DNA of 64,000 nucleotides from Nocardioides soli (GCF_014191495.1 NZ_JACHWR010000001.1:1178001-1242000), one strand, 5' to 3'. Positions 34,209 through 43,901 are shown, counted from the first letter of the stretch. The notes: generated by a model from the sequence alone, not told the origin. Program-made: numbers and translations.

Positions 34209-35786
34209 ATGCGCTCCCCCCTCGGACGACGTCTGCTGCCCGCGACCGTCCTGCTGACGCTCGCGCTCGAGGCCCTCGTCGTCGGGAGCCTCGCCGCACC
34301 GGCCGGGGCAGAGCCCGAGAGCCCCGCGTCCACCTCGACCTCCGACTCCCCCGACGCCGCCGCGGCGGCGCTGGAGGAGGTGCAGGAGCTGCTCGCGCCC
34401 CAGGCGACGCCCGCCCCGGCACAGCGGCAGGCGACCGGCGACGACACCGAGGAGCAGACCGGACGCGACCTGACCCTGGCGCTGCGCGAGCTGCGGCTGC
34501 GCATGGACGACCTGTCGGCGGCCGACCGCGCCGCGGCCCGCCGGGTGACGAAGCGTCCCAGCGCCGACGTCTACCGCGACTTCGGGTCCGCGCGGGTGCA
34601 CTGGCGCTCCACCGACACCGCGATCACGCCGCGCTGGATCAAGAAGGTCGGCTCGGTCGTCGACCGGGTGCTGTCGACGTACGCCAATGCGGGCTACCGC
34701 ACCCCGAAGTCCGACGGGGCCCGCGGTGGCGGCGACGGCCTGCTCGACATCTACCTGGTGGACTTCGCGGCCGAGCAGCAGTACGGGCTGTACGGGTACT
34801 GCGACACCGACGTCGCCCCACCGGCGGAGGGCCCCTACGACACCTGGGCCTACTGCGCGCTCGACCACACCTTCCAGGGATTCCCGCGCAAGCCGATCCA
34901 GAGCCTGAAGGTGACCGCGGCGCACGAGCTCTTCCACGCCGTGCAGTTCGCCTACGACTACAACGAGGACGCCTGGTTCATGGAGGCGACCGCCGTGTGG
35001 GCGGAGGACGAGGTCTACGACCGGATCAACGACAACCTCCAGTACCTGCCGATGAGCCCGATGCGCCAGCCGCGCCAGTCGCTCGACCAGTTCGGGGACT
35101 CGCTGCGCCACTACGGCGCGTGGATCTTCTTCCGCTACCTCAGCGAGCGGTTCCCCCGGTCGCAGGGCCGGATGCCCGTCATCGTCCGCAAGATCTGGGA
35201 GCGCGCCGACGGCTCCCGCAACGGGCCCGACGACTACTCGATCCAGGCGGTCAGCAAGGAGCTCGCGAGCCGCGGCACCGACCTGCGCCGGGTCTACGCC
35301 CAGTTCGCCGACGCGAACCGCCGTCCCCGGCGCACCTACGAGGAGGGCCGCAGCTACCGGGCCGCGCCCACCCGGGCGCACACGTTCACCCCCGCCAGCC
35401 ACGACACCGGCTGGCAGCAGGTCCGCGTCAACCACCTCGCCAGCACCACGCTGAGCGTGCGCCCCGGGCCCGAGCTGAAGCAGCGGCGACTCCGGGTCGC
35501 CGTCGACCTGCCCGCCAAGCGACGCGGGTCGGCCGCCGTCCTCACCTGGTACGACGAGCAGGGCCGGGCGCACCGGACGATGGTGCGCCTCTCCCGGAAG
35601 GGCGTCGGCACGGCCGAGGTGCGCTTCGGGAGCGGCCGGGTGCGCCGGGTCGACCTGACGCTCGCCAATGCCAGCATCCGCTCGCGGTGCTGGCAGGGTC
35701 AGGTCGACGGCGTGGAGTACTCCTGCCGCGGCCTCCCGCGCGACGACCACTCCCGGATGCGCTACCGGATCCGCGCCGTCCGCTGA
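34209..35786 (+). CDS. Secreted putative metalloprotease, MXAN_6640-like
   Basis: A 525-residue exported protein with a signal peptide (residues 1-34, cleavage after APAGA). A Ser/Pro/Glu linker and a helical region precede the candidate catalytic core TAAHELFHAVQFAYDYNEDA (about 237-256), with the HExxH zinc motif, followed by WFMEATAVWAEDEVYD, whose Glu could be the third ligand. This arrangement matches the actinobacterial and myxobacterial MXAN_6640 group of putative metalloproteases. The C-terminal 130 residues are a basic beta-rich domain. It stands alone on its strand after the PAP2 gene, 64 bases apart. Confidence 0.75.
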   Translation: MRSPLGRRLLPATVLLTLALEALVVGSLAAPAGAEPESPASTSTSDSPDAAAAALEEVQELLAPQATPAPAQRQATGDDTEEQTGRDLTLALRELRLRMDDLSAADRAAARRVTKRPSADVYRDFGSARVHWRSTDTAITPRWIKKVGSVVDRVLSTYANAGYRTPKSDGARGGGDGLLDIYLVDFAAEQQYGLYGYCDTDVAPPAEGPYDTWAYCALDHTFQGFPRKPIQSLKVTAAHELFHAVQFAYDYNEDAWFMEATAVWAEDEVYDRINDNLQYLPMSPMRQPRQSLDQFGDSLRHYGAWIFFRYLSERFPRSQGRMPVIVRKIWERADGSRNGPDDYSIQAVSKELASRGTDLRRVYAQFADANRRPRRTYEEGRSYRAAPTRAHTFTPASHDTGWQQVRVNHLASTTLSVRPGPELKQRRLRVAVDLPAKRRGSAAVLTWYDEQGRAHRTMVRLSRKGVGTAEVRFGSGRVRRVDLTLANASIRSRCWQGQVDGVEYSCRGLPRDDHSRMRYRIRAVR

Positions 35787-35810
35787 GGCGCGGCCCGACC
35801 CGCGGGCGGC

Positions 35811-37802
35811 CTACGCCTGCGCCAGCCGGCGCAGCGCCTGCCGCACCAGCGCGGGATCGGTGGTGGTCCACATCGGCGGCAAGCTGGCCTTGAGGAACCC
35901 GCCGTACCGCGCGGTCGCCAGCCGCGGGTCGAGCACCGCGACCACGCCGCGGTCGGTGTGGGTGCGCACCAGGCGGCCGGCGCCCTGGGCGAGGAGCAGC
36001 GCGGCGTGGGTCGCCGCGACCTGCATGAAGCCGTTGCCGCCGGCCTGGTCGGCGGCCTTCTGCCGGGCGCTGAGCAGCGGATCGTCGGGGCGCGGGAACG
36101 GGATCCGGTCGATGAGCACCAGCTGGCAGGTGTCGCCGGGGACGTCGAGGCCCTGCCACAGGCTGAGCGTGCCGAAGAGACAGGTGTGCGGGTCGCCCAC
36201 GAACTGCGCCGCGAGCTCGGGCAGCTGCGCCTCGCCCTGGGCCAGCGTGGTGAGGTGGGGCAGCCGCTCGCGCACCACCTCGGCGGCGGCCTCGGCCGCG
36301 CGACGGCTCGAGAACAGGCCCAGCGTGCGGCCCTCGGCCGCGTCGACCAGCTCGACGATCTCATCGAGCGTCGCCGCGCCCATGCCGTCGCGGCCCGGGG
36401 GCGGCAGGTGCCGCGCGACGTACAGGATCGCCTGCTTGCCGTAGTCGAAGGGGCTGCCGACGTCGAGTCCGCGCCACGGCATCGCGTCGCCGGTCGTCGC
36501 CGGCGCCGGCTCGCCCTCGGCGACCCGCTCGCTCGGTTTGAGCCCGACGCTGGTCGCGACCGAGGAGAAGTCGCCGCCGAGCATCAGCGTGGCGGAGGTG
36601 AAGACGACGGTCTTGTCCGCCAGCAGCTTGTCGCGCATCGGACCCCAGACCTGGAGCGGCGCGACGCACAGCCTCGGTGGCATCCGCTCGGTGCCCTCGG
36701 TCAGCCAGAGCACGTCGGAGTCGAGGTCGGCGGCCATCCGCTCGGCGGTGGCAAACACCTCCTGCACGGCGCCCTTCGCCTGCTGGCGACCGGCGTCGCC
36801 GCCGTCCTCCTCCTTGTCGTTGCCCTTGGGGTACGCCGAGGCGCAGGCCCGCGCCGCGTCGCGGACCAGCACGAGCGCGTCGGCGAGGTCCTGGGGGATC
36901 GCGTCGAACCGGCCGGGTCGGGCCTCGGTCATCGCGGTCCGGAGCGCGTCGGCCGCGTCGGCCAGGTCATCGGCCTCGGAGCCGTCGACGTGCCTCTGGC
37001 TGCGACGGGCCGCCCGCTCGACCTCCGCCGCCCAGAGCTCGTCGGTGGCCGCCTGGGTCACGCGCGTGGTGAGCTCGTGGGCCTCGTCGATCACGACCAC
37101 GTCGTACTCGGGGATCATCGGCACGCCCTCGATCGCGTCGATCGCGAGCAGGGAGTGGTTGGTGACGATGAGGTGGGAGCGCTGCGCCTTCTCCTTGGCG
37201 CGCTCGGCGAAGCACTCGAGCCCGAACGGGCACTTGGCGGCGCCCAGGCACTCGCGGTGGTTGACGCTGACCTGGCGCCACTCGCGGTCGGTGTGCCGCG
37301 GGGCGCCGTCGCGCTCGCCGGTGCCGCCCTGCTCGACCTGCGCCTCGGCCCAGGTGCGCAGCTCGAGGACCTTCTTGCCGAGGGAGCCCTCGGGCAGCTC
37401 GACGTCGAGGGCGCCCTGATCGTCGGGCACCCCCTCGCGGATGCGGTGCAGGCAGGCGTAGTTGGAGCGACCCTTGAGCACGGCGTACGACGTGTCGACG
37501 CCGCTGCCCTGCACCGCCTCGACCAGCCGCGGCAGGTCGCGCTCGACCAGCTGGTGCTGGAGTGCGAGGGTCGCGGTCGCCACCACCACCCGGTCGCGGT
37601 GGAGCAGGCTCGGCACCAGGTAGGCCAGGGACTTGCCGGTGCCGGTGCCGGCCTGGACGAGCAGGTGCTGCTCACTCTCCATGGCCTCCGTCACGGCCTC
37701 GGCCATCCGCACCTGGCCCGTGCGCTCCTGCCCGCCGAGCGCCGTCACCGCGGTGTGCAGCAGCTCCGTCACGGCGGGGGTCACGGTGGGAGCGTCGGGC
37801 AC
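35811..37802 (-). CDS. dinG: DinG-family ATP-dependent DNA helicase
   Basis: A 663-residue XPD-like superfamily 2 helicase. Walker A is QAGTGTGKSLAYLVP (about 51-65). Cysteines suitable for the Fe-S cluster occur at about 116 and in ECLGAAKCPFGLECFAE (about 184-197). Walker B is VVIDEAHEL (DEAH at 239-242). The C-terminal half has the helicase motifs LFSSRRAAEAAAE, LFGTLSLWQGLDVPGD and a QGAGRLVRTHTDRG motif VI. DinG/YoaA enzymes unwind DNA and R-loops from the 5' end and are often SOS-linked; no clear SOS box was seen at its own start. The ATG is at 37802. Confidence 0.9.
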   Translation of the reverse strand: MPDAPTVTPAVTELLHTAVTALGGQERTGQVRMAEAVTEAMESEQHLLVQAGTGTGKSLAYLVPSLLHRDRVVVATATLALQHQLVERDLPRLVEAVQGSGVDTSYAVLKGRSNYACLHRIREGVPDDQGALDVELPEGSLGKKVLELRTWAEAQVEQGGTGERDGAPRHTDREWRQVSVNHRECLGAAKCPFGLECFAERAKEKAQRSHLIVTNHSLLAIDAIEGVPMIPEYDVVVIDEAHELTTRVTQAATDELWAAEVERAARRSQRHVDGSEADDLADAADALRTAMTEARPGRFDAIPQDLADALVLVRDAARACASAYPKGNDKEEDGGDAGRQQAKGAVQEVFATAERMAADLDSDVLWLTEGTERMPPRLCVAPLQVWGPMRDKLLADKTVVFTSATLMLGGDFSSVATSVGLKPSERVAEGEPAPATTGDAMPWRGLDVGSPFDYGKQAILYVARHLPPPGRDGMGAATLDEIVELVDAAEGRTLGLFSSRRAAEAAAEVVRERLPHLTTLAQGEAQLPELAAQFVGDPHTCLFGTLSLWQGLDVPGDTCQLVLIDRIPFPRPDDPLLSARQKAADQAGGNGFMQVAATHAALLLAQGAGRLVRTHTDRGVVAVLDPRLATARYGGFLKASLPPMWTTTDPALVRQALRRLAQA

Positions 37803-37861
37803 CCGAGAACCCTAGCCCCGGCCACCCCCGGCGGCGCGGGCCGTCCCCAGGCCCGGGCCGG

Positions 37862-38551
37862 TCAGACCAGGCCGAGCGCCGCGAGCCGGTCGGCGACGTA
37901 GTCGCCGAAGGCGTCGTGGCCGTCCTGGGTGAGATGCAGCCGGTCGGGCAGGTAGGTCAGCTCGAGTCCCACGGTCGGCAGGTACGGCACGTCGTACCGA
38001 CCGGCCAGCCGGCCGAGCAGCGCGTCGACGCGCGGGACGGCACGGGCGCGGGAGGGCGCGGCGGCGGGGCCGACCACGACCACGTCGTACCCGCGCAGCT
38101 GCCGCATCAGCTGCCGGAAGCCGGAGCGCACGGCGGCGTCGGGCTGGTCGTAGTCGTTGAGGCCGCCCTCGACCACCACGAGGTCGGCGCCCCCGCGCAG
38201 TGCGGCGGGCGCGCGGTCGGCGAAGGACACCGCGCCGCAGGAGCTGGCGCGGGCACCGAACCCGGAACCGGAGAAGCCGGCGACGTGCACGGCCCCCGGC
38301 AACCGCGAGGGCCACGACCGGGCGGACTCGTCGAGGCCGAGGCCCACCGACCAGGAGTCGCCGACGACCACGACCCGGGGTCCGCTGCCGGTGACGACCG
38401 CGGCGCGGGCCCGCGAGTCGGCGGCGAACCGGTCACAGCGGGACGGGTCGCTGCCGATCGCGCGCACGCCGACGAGCACGGTCAGCGCGGCCGTGAGCAC
38501 GACGGCCAGCACCGCGCCGACCAGCACCGGCCGACGTACCCACACGTCCAC
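37862..38551 (-). CDS. Membrane-anchored SGNH/GDSL hydrolase
   Basis: A 229-residue protein with an N-terminal membrane anchor (LVGAVLAVVLTAALTVLVGV). The SGNH hydrolase blocks are present: VVVGDSWSVGLGLD with the nucleophile Ser, a block with SGSGFGARASSC, EGGLNDYDQ with the Asn, and DRLHLTQDGHDAFGDYVADRL with the catalytic Asp and His. Enzymes of this type remove acyl or acetyl groups from lipids or wall sugars. The GTG at 38551 is preferred because GGGGGAG precedes it; a GTG at 38575 is possible. It is divergent from the alpha/beta hydrolase gene. Confidence 0.8.
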   Translation of the reverse strand: MDVWVRRPVLVGAVLAVVLTAALTVLVGVRAIGSDPSRCDRFAADSRARAAVVTGSGPRVVVVGDSWSVGLGLDESARSWPSRLPGAVHVAGFSGSGFGARASSCGAVSFADRAPAALRGGADLVVVEGGLNDYDQPDAAVRSGFRQLMRQLRGYDVVVVGPAAAPSRARAVPRVDALLGRLAGRYDVPYLPTVGLELTYLPDRLHLTQDGHDAFGDYVADRLAALGLV

Positions 38552-38661
38552 GCTCTCCCCCCGAGGCCTCACCACACCAGCGTCAGCGACCAGACGGCGC
38601 GGATGTTCCGGAATGACGCAGAAACCGCGTCAGTGCTACCGAATCGTGATCTTCTGGGCCC

Positions 38662-39546
38662 GTGGCAGACGTCGTCGAGATCCCCGGGCCCGAGGGCCGC
38701 CGCATCGAGGTGCTCGACGGTGGCGACCCGGACGGCTTCCCGTTGCTGTTCCACAACGGCTCGCCGTCCGCCGTGGCCCTCAGCCCGGCGCTCGAGCGGC
38801 AGTTCGCGTCCGCGGGCCTGCGGCACGTGACGTTCTCACGGCCCGGCTACGGCACCTCGACGCCGCGGCCCGCTCCCGGCCGGTACGTCGACGACGTGGT
38901 CGAGTCCGTCGCCGTGCTCGACCACCTGGGGATCGGCGAGTTCCTCACGCTCGGCTGGTCGGGCGGGGGTCCGCGGGCCCTGGCCTGCGCGGCGCTGCTC
39001 CCCGAGCGGTGCCGGGCGGCCGCCTCGCTCGCCGGGGTCGCGCCGTACCACGCCGACGGGCTGGACTGGTTCGCCGGGATGGCGGAGGAGAATCACGAGG
39101 AGTACGCCGCCGCCGAGGCCGGCCCCGAGACCTACGAGCGCTTCGTGGTCGAGAACATGATGCCGATGCTCCGTGCCTCGCCCGACCAGATCGCCGAGGC
39201 GCTGGGCGGGCTGGTGACCCCGGTCGACAAGGCGATCGTGACCGCCGACTTCGCCGACTGGATGAGCAGGTGCTTCAACCACGCCGCGGCCCAGGGCGCC
39301 GTCGGCATCCGCGACGACGGCATCGCGGCGGTCACGCCGTGGGGCTTCGACCTGGCCGACATCCGGGTGCCGGTCGCGATCTGGCAGGGCCGGCAGGATG
39401 CGATGGTGCCCTTCGCGCACGGCGTGTGGCTGGCCGCGCACGTCCCCGGCGCCGAGGCGCACCTCGACGACGACGAGGGGCACCTGTCCCCCGTGAACCG
39501 GCTCGAGGACGTGCTGGCCGACCTCAGGCGGCTGGGCGGGGTGTAG
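38662..39546 (+). CDS. Alpha/beta hydrolase
   Basis: A 294-residue enzyme of the alpha/beta hydrolase fold. Visible elements: PLLFHNGSPSA (oxyanion-loop region), FSRPGYGTS, the nucleophile elbow LGWSGGGPRAL (Ser near 96), IWQGRQDAMVPF with the likely catalytic Asp, and DDEGHLSP with the catalytic His. The fold covers esterases, lipases, epoxide hydrolases and more; the substrate is not predictable. The start is a GTG at 38662. No linked genes point to a pathway; it converges with hflX. Confidence 0.85.
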   Translation: MADVVEIPGPEGRRIEVLDGGDPDGFPLLFHNGSPSAVALSPALERQFASAGLRHVTFSRPGYGTSTPRPAPGRYVDDVVESVAVLDHLGIGEFLTLGWSGGGPRALACAALLPERCRAAASLAGVAPYHADGLDWFAGMAEENHEEYAAAEAGPETYERFVVENMMPMLRASPDQIAEALGGLVTPVDKAIVTADFADWMSRCFNHAAAQGAVGIRDDGIAAVTPWGFDLADIRVPVAIWQGRQDAMVPFAHGVWLAAHVPGAEAHLDDDEGHLSPVNRLEDVLADLRRLGGV

Positions 39547-39579
39547 CGGGCGCCCCTCCCCGGGACCGCCCGACCCGGC

Positions 39580-41076
39580 TCAGACGGCGTACGCCGCGAG
39601 CTCGCCCGCCAGGTCGGGGTTGGCGCGGCCGACGACGATCGTGCCGTCGCCGGTGTGCTCGAGCGACTCGATCTCGCCGTGCTGGTGGAGCCGGTTGATC
39701 AGGTCGCCGCGCTCGTACGGCAGCAGCGCCTTGAACTCCACGCCCGGCCGCGGCAGCTCGCCCTCGATCACCCGCAACGCCTCGGCGACGCCCTCGCCGG
39801 TGCGGGCGGAGACGACGACGGAGTGCGGCTCGCGCTGGCGCAGCCGCGCGATCACCATCGGGTCGGCCAGGTCGGCCTTGTTGATCACGACCAGCTCCGG
39901 GACGTCGAGCGCACCGATCTCGGCGAACACCTCGCGCACCGCGGTCAGCTGGCCCTCCGGGTCGGGATGCGAGCCGTCGACGACGTGCAGGATCAGGTCG
40001 GCGTCCGCGACCTCCTCCAGCGTCGAGCGGAAGGCCTCCACCAGCTGGTGCGGCAGGTGCCGGACGAAGCCGACGGTGTCGCTCATCGTGTAGACCCGGC
40101 CGTCGGAGGTCGTCGTACGACGCGTCGTGGGGTCGAGCGTCGCGAACAGCGCGTCCTCGACGAGCACGCCGGCGTCGGTGAGCCGGTTGAGCAGCGAGGA
40201 CTTGCCGGCGTTGGTGTAGCCCGCGATCGAGACGCTGGGGATGTGGTGGCGACGGCGCTCCTGGCGCTTGGTGTCGCGGGTCCCCTTCATCTCCTTCAGC
40301 TCGCGGCGCAGCTTCGCGATCTTGGTGTTGATGCGGCGCCGGTCGGTCTCGATCTTGGTCTCACCGGGACCACGACCGCCGATGCCGGCGCCGCCGGCGA
40401 CCCGGCCGCCGACCTGACGGGAGAGGTTGCCGCCCCAGCCGCGCAGCCGCTGCTTCATGTAGTTGAGCTGGGCCAGCTCGACCTGTGCCTGGCCCTCCTT
40501 GGACTTCGCGTGCTGGGCGAAGATGTCGAGGATCAGCGCGGTGCGGTCGACGACCTTGACCTTGAGCCGGTCCTCGAGGTTGCGCAGCTGGCTGGGCGCG
40601 AGCTCGCCGTCGCAGATCACCGTGTCGGCGCCGGTCGCGCGCACGATCTCGGCGAGGCCCTCGACCTTGCCGCGGCCGATGTACGTCGCGGGGTCGGGCG
40701 ACTGGCGGCGCTGGTAGATCGCCTCCAGCACCTCCGAGCCGGCGGTCTCGGCGAGCAGGGCGAGCTCGGCCATGGAGTTCTCGGCGTCCTCGACCGACCC
40801 TTCGGTCCACACCCCGACGAGCACCACTCGCTCGAGGCGGAGCTGGCGGTACTCGACCTCGGTGATGTCCTCGAGCTCGGTGCGCAGGCTGGCGACCCGG
40901 CGGAGCTGGTGGCGCTCGGCCAGGTCCAGCTCACCGGTGGTGAGGTCCTCGGGGTCGGGCTCATCGACGTAGCCGGATTCGAACTCCGAGTCGGGGTCGT
41001 CGGACTCCCACTCGTCGGTGGCCGCTAGCTCGTCGTCGAGATCGAACTCGGCGTTGATGTCATGTGCGTTCGTCAT
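39580..41076 (-). CDS. hflX: Ribosome-associated GTPase HflX
   Basis: A 498-residue GTPase. An acidic N-terminal extension (1-60) is followed by the HflX domain (LVGVWTEGSVEDAENSMAEL; ATYIGRGKVEGLAE) and the helical linker, which carries RRRINTKIAKLRRELKEM. The G domain starts near residue 285: P-loop GYTNAGKSSLLNRL, switch region TTRRTT, DTVGF, and NKAD. HflX splits stalled or heat-damaged ribosomes and binds the 50S subunit. Its place near lexA, dapF and miaA is conserved in actinobacteria. ATG at 41076; divergent from the secreted beta-propeller gene 56 bases away. Confidence 0.96.
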   Translation of the reverse strand: MTNAHDINAEFDLDDELAATDEWESDDPDSEFESGYVDEPDPEDLTTGELDLAERHQLRRVASLRTELEDITEVEYRQLRLERVVLVGVWTEGSVEDAENSMAELALLAETAGSEVLEAIYQRRQSPDPATYIGRGKVEGLAEIVRATGADTVICDGELAPSQLRNLEDRLKVKVVDRTALILDIFAQHAKSKEGQAQVELAQLNYMKQRLRGWGGNLSRQVGGRVAGGAGIGGRGPGETKIETDRRRINTKIAKLRRELKEMKGTRDTKRQERRRHHIPSVSIAGYTNAGKSSLLNRLTDAGVLVEDALFATLDPTTRRTTTSDGRVYTMSDTVGFVRHLPHQLVEAFRSTLEEVADADLILHVVDGSHPDPEGQLTAVREVFAEIGALDVPELVVINKADLADPMVIARLRQREPHSVVVSARTGEGVAEALRVIEGELPRPGVEFKALLPYERGDLINRLHQHGEIESLEHTGDGTIVVGRANPDLAGELAAYAV

Positions 41077-41132
41077 ACGCCACCCAGCGTACGTTCATCG
41101 CCCACCCGCGGCGAGCCGATTAGGCTCCGGCC

Positions 41133-42509
41133 ATGCGTCTCGGACTCGTCAGTCGCCTCTCGTCGCTCGCCCTGGTCGCCGCCGCGCTGGCGCTCGTGCC
41201 CGGTCTGGGCTCCCCGGCCGCGGCCGGCACCACGGTCTTCCCGGTGCCCACCAGCAGTGCCGGGCTCGGCCGGATCGTCACCGCTCCCGACGGGAACATG
41301 TGGTTCGTCGAGGCGGACGCCAACAAGGTCGGCAGGATCACCCCGAGCGGACAGATCACCGAGTACCCCTTCCCGGCCGAGTTCCCCGGCACCACGACGC
41401 TCAAGGACCTCGATGTCGCGCCCGACGGCACGATCTGGGTCGTCTACGAGTCCGGGGAGCGAGCCCGCCACATGAACCCCGACGGGTCGACGATCACCGA
41501 TGGGGTGATCGGCAGCTACCCGTACGGCGAGCAGGTGCGGGTCGGCCCCGACGGCACCGCCTGGGTCACCATGTCGTTCGACGAGGACTACGTCATCCGC
41601 ATCGTCGGCTCGACCATCTACGAGCACCCGAACGCCCCGGAGTGCGAGGACTCGCTCGGCGAGGCGGCCGACGGCTCGATGTGGTGCCGCCAGGGCGCGG
41701 GTCTGATCCACCTCAACGCCGACGCGTCCGGGGGCGTGACCTACCCCGCTGGCAGATTCGCCGCCTATCCCTACGCGATCGCCGCCGGGCCGGTCGGCTC
41801 GATCTGGTTCGGCCGCTACTCCAGCGGCACGATGTTCACCTCGCCCAGCGACGGCGAGGTCGGCTACCTCGACGCCGGCACCGCGCAGATCACGGCGTTC
41901 GACACCGGCTCCCGGACCGCGCCGGCCGACCTGGTGCAGGGCCCCGACGGCTCCATGTGGTTCACCAGCATCGGCGCCGCCGCGGGCATCGGCCACGTCT
42001 CCCCGCAGGGCACGGGCGCCCTCACCGCGATCGGCGGCTACGAGCCGGAGTCCCTGACGTTCGCCCCCGACGGCTCGATCTTCGCGACCGACCCGACCAA
42101 CAACGTGATCATCCGGGTGACCACCGACGGGCTCCAGCAGACGAACGTCGACCCCGGCGACGGTTCGGTGTTCACACAGGGTCCCACGACACCGGCGCTC
42201 GGCACCGTCAAGGCGCCGAAGAAGCCGGTCCGGATCAAGCGCAACCGGGTGCCGGTCACGATCGCCTGCCCGGCCGACGCCAGCGGCTGCCGGGGCAAGG
42301 CCACGCTCCGGTCGGCCAAGAAGCCGCACAAGATCCTCGCGCGCGCCGCGACGTACCAGGTCAAGCCCGGCAAGAAGAAGACCGTCAGGCTCAAGCTGAC
42401 CAAGGCGGGCCGGAAGGCGGTGCGCACGAAGAAGGTCACCAGGCTGCGCGTCGAGCTGTCCGCGAAGGGCGCCCAGCCGGTGCGGAAGATCGTGAGGGTA
42501 CGACGCTGA
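41133..42509 (+). CDS. Secreted Vgb-like beta-propeller protein
   Basis: A 458-residue exported protein. The signal peptide ends near AAAG (residue 32). Blades of a beta-propeller recur with the motif PDGxxWFV or PDGSMWFT: APDGNMWFVEADANKVGRI, APDGTIWVVYESG, GPDGTAWVTMS, GPDGSMWFTSIG, APDGSIFATDP. This resembles virginiamycin B lyase (streptogramin lyase) and related repeat proteins. The last 100 residues are a separate, very basic, Lys-rich domain with one disulphide-type Cys pair (ACPADASGC). Most Vgb-like proteins of actinobacteria are not antibiotic lyases, so only the fold is claimed. Confidence 0.75.
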   Translation: MRLGLVSRLSSLALVAAALALVPGLGSPAAAGTTVFPVPTSSAGLGRIVTAPDGNMWFVEADANKVGRITPSGQITEYPFPAEFPGTTTLKDLDVAPDGTIWVVYESGERARHMNPDGSTITDGVIGSYPYGEQVRVGPDGTAWVTMSFDEDYVIRIVGSTIYEHPNAPECEDSLGEAADGSMWCRQGAGLIHLNADASGGVTYPAGRFAAYPYAIAAGPVGSIWFGRYSSGTMFTSPSDGEVGYLDAGTAQITAFDTGSRTAPADLVQGPDGSMWFTSIGAAAGIGHVSPQGTGALTAIGGYEPESLTFAPDGSIFATDPTNNVIIRVTTDGLQQTNVDPGDGSVFTQGPTTPALGTVKAPKKPVRIKRNRVPVTIACPADASGCRGKATLRSAKKPHKILARAATYQVKPGKKKTVRLKLTKAGRKAVRTKKVTRLRVELSAKGAQPVRKIVRVRR

Positions 42510-42523
42510 CCGCGCCGCCCCAG

Positions 42524-43108
42524 GTGCCGCCGGGCATCCGCCTGCTCGGCATCACGGGCGCACCGGGCGTCGGCAAGTCCACGTTCGCCGCGGCGCTGGG
42601 GCTGCCCGTGGTGCCGATGGACGGTTACCACTACGCCGACGTCGAGCTCGACCGCCGTGGCCTGCGCGACCGCAAGGGCGCACCGGAGACGTTCGACGCG
42701 CCCGGGTACGCCGCGCTGCTGCGGCGGATCCGGGCCGGCGAGGCCGATGTGGTCGCCCCGATGTTCGAGCGCGGCCTCGAGCAGCCGCTGGCCGGCGCGA
42801 TCCCGGCGCCGGCGACGGGCACCGTCGTCACCGAGGGCAACTACCTGCTGCTCGACGAGCCGCGCTGGCGCGCGGTGCGGGCCGAGATCGACGTGGTGTG
42901 GCACCTGACGCTCGACGACGACGTACGTCGGGAGCGGCTGGTCGCCCGGCACGTGGCGTTCGGCAAGTCGCCCGCCGAGGCGGCGGCGTGGGTGGCGCGG
43001 GTCGACGAGGCGAACGCGGCCCGGATCGAGGCGGCCCGGGGGCGCGCCGACCTGGTGGTCGACCTCAGCGACTGGGACGGGGCTCGGCGGCGAACTCCCC
43101 CGGCGTGA
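42524..43108 (+). CDS. P-loop nucleoside/nucleotide kinase family protein
   Basis: A 194-residue small kinase. Walker A is GITGAPGVGKST near the start, then VPMDGYHYADVELDRRGLRDRKGAPETFDAPG, the substrate-binding stretch of uridine-kinase/pantothenate-kinase-like proteins, and TVVTEGNYLLLDEPRW. It would phosphorylate a nucleoside, sugar or similar small molecule. The GTG at 42524 gives VPPGIRLLGITG; no better start exists in frame, though a CTG at 42507 overlapping the previous stop cannot be excluded. Its last 44 bases overlap the end of the convergent AraC-type gene (43065-43108). Confidence 0.8.
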   Translation: MPPGIRLLGITGAPGVGKSTFAAALGLPVVPMDGYHYADVELDRRGLRDRKGAPETFDAPGYAALLRRIRAGEADVVAPMFERGLEQPLAGAIPAPATGTVVTEGNYLLLDEPRWRAVRAEIDVVWHLTLDDDVRRERLVARHVAFGKSPAEAAAWVARVDEANAARIEAARGRADLVVDLSDWDGARRRTPPA

Positions 43109-43901
43109 GGCCGGTGACCGCGCGGAAGTCGCGGCCGAAGTGCGCCTGGTCGGCGTACCCGAGGTCGGCGGCGACCCGGGCGAGGTCGGGGCGCGCCACC
43201 TCGCGCAGCCGCTCGGCGGCCTCGTGCAGGCGGCGGCGCTGGATCAGCCACTTCGGGGCCAGCCCGATGCGCCGGGCCGTGAGTCGCTGCAGGGTGCGCT
43301 CGGTGATCGCGAACTTCTCGCACACCTGGCCGACCCGCTGCACCTGCGGATCGCCCTCGACGTACTCCACGATCAGGTTGACCAGCAGGCCCTCCTCGTC
43401 CACCGGGAGCAGCGCGGCGAGGGCCGCCTCGACCACGGCGACCGCCGCCTGCTGCCGGTCGGGGTCGTCCGGGTGATCGCCCACCGCCTGCCGGATGCGA
43501 TCGGTGAGCGCCGCCCCGTCGAGGCCGTACGCGTCACCGAGCGGGACGGCGGTGTCGGTGAGCCGGTCGACCGGGCCGCCGGCGAGGGCGAGACCGGCCG
43601 CGGGCTGGAGCATCGTGCCGAGCGCCCAGCCGGCGCCGGTGAGCTCCTGGGTCGAGAGGCCGCTGCTCGGGCCGACCAGCAGCGCGTACTCGTGCGACAC
43701 CACGATCAGGCAGACGGGGTACTGCAGCACCCGCTGCACCGACACGTGGCCGTCGGGCAGCGACCAGACCGGCATCCAGTAGCGGCGTACGAGATCGGCG
43801 AGCCCGGGGCCGGGCGCGAACCGGTGGATGGGCGGCGTGTAGCCGCTCGCGTCGAGCAGGTGCGCGCGCTCGGTCGGATCGATGCGGCGATGCCCCGTCA
43901 T
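43065..43901 (-). CDS. AraC-family transcriptional regulator
   Basis: A 278-residue regulator (or 288 if the ATG at 43931 is used). The N-terminal region resembles the DUF6597-type ligand-sensing domain of actinobacterial AraC proteins (GPGLADLVRRYWMPVWSLPDG). The C-terminal double helix-turn-helix contains ITERTLQRLTARRIGLAPKWLIQRRRL and DLARVAADLGYADQAHFGRDFRAVTGLTPGEF. It is divergent from the TIGR03086-type gene at 43952, which it may regulate. The gene end overlaps the convergent kinase gene by 44 bases. Confidence 0.88.
   Translation of the reverse strand: MTGHRRIDPTERAHLLDASGYTPPIHRFAPGPGLADLVRRYWMPVWSLPDGHVSVQRVLQYPVCLIVVSHEYALLVGPSSGLSTQELTGAGWALGTMLQPAAGLALAGGPVDRLTDTAVPLGDAYGLDGAALTDRIRQAVGDHPDDPDRQQAAVAVVEAALAALLPVDEEGLLVNLIVEYVEGDPQVQRVGQVCEKFAITERTLQRLTARRIGLAPKWLIQRRRLHEAAERLREVARPDLARVAADLGYADQAHFGRDFRAVTGLTPGEFAAEPRPSR

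Noticed and set aside
41133..42509. Streptogramin B lyase (antibiotic resistance) call for the beta-propeller gene
   Set aside because: Only the repeat fold is shared. The protein is secreted and has an extra Lys-rich domain; the lyase active site could not be confirmed.
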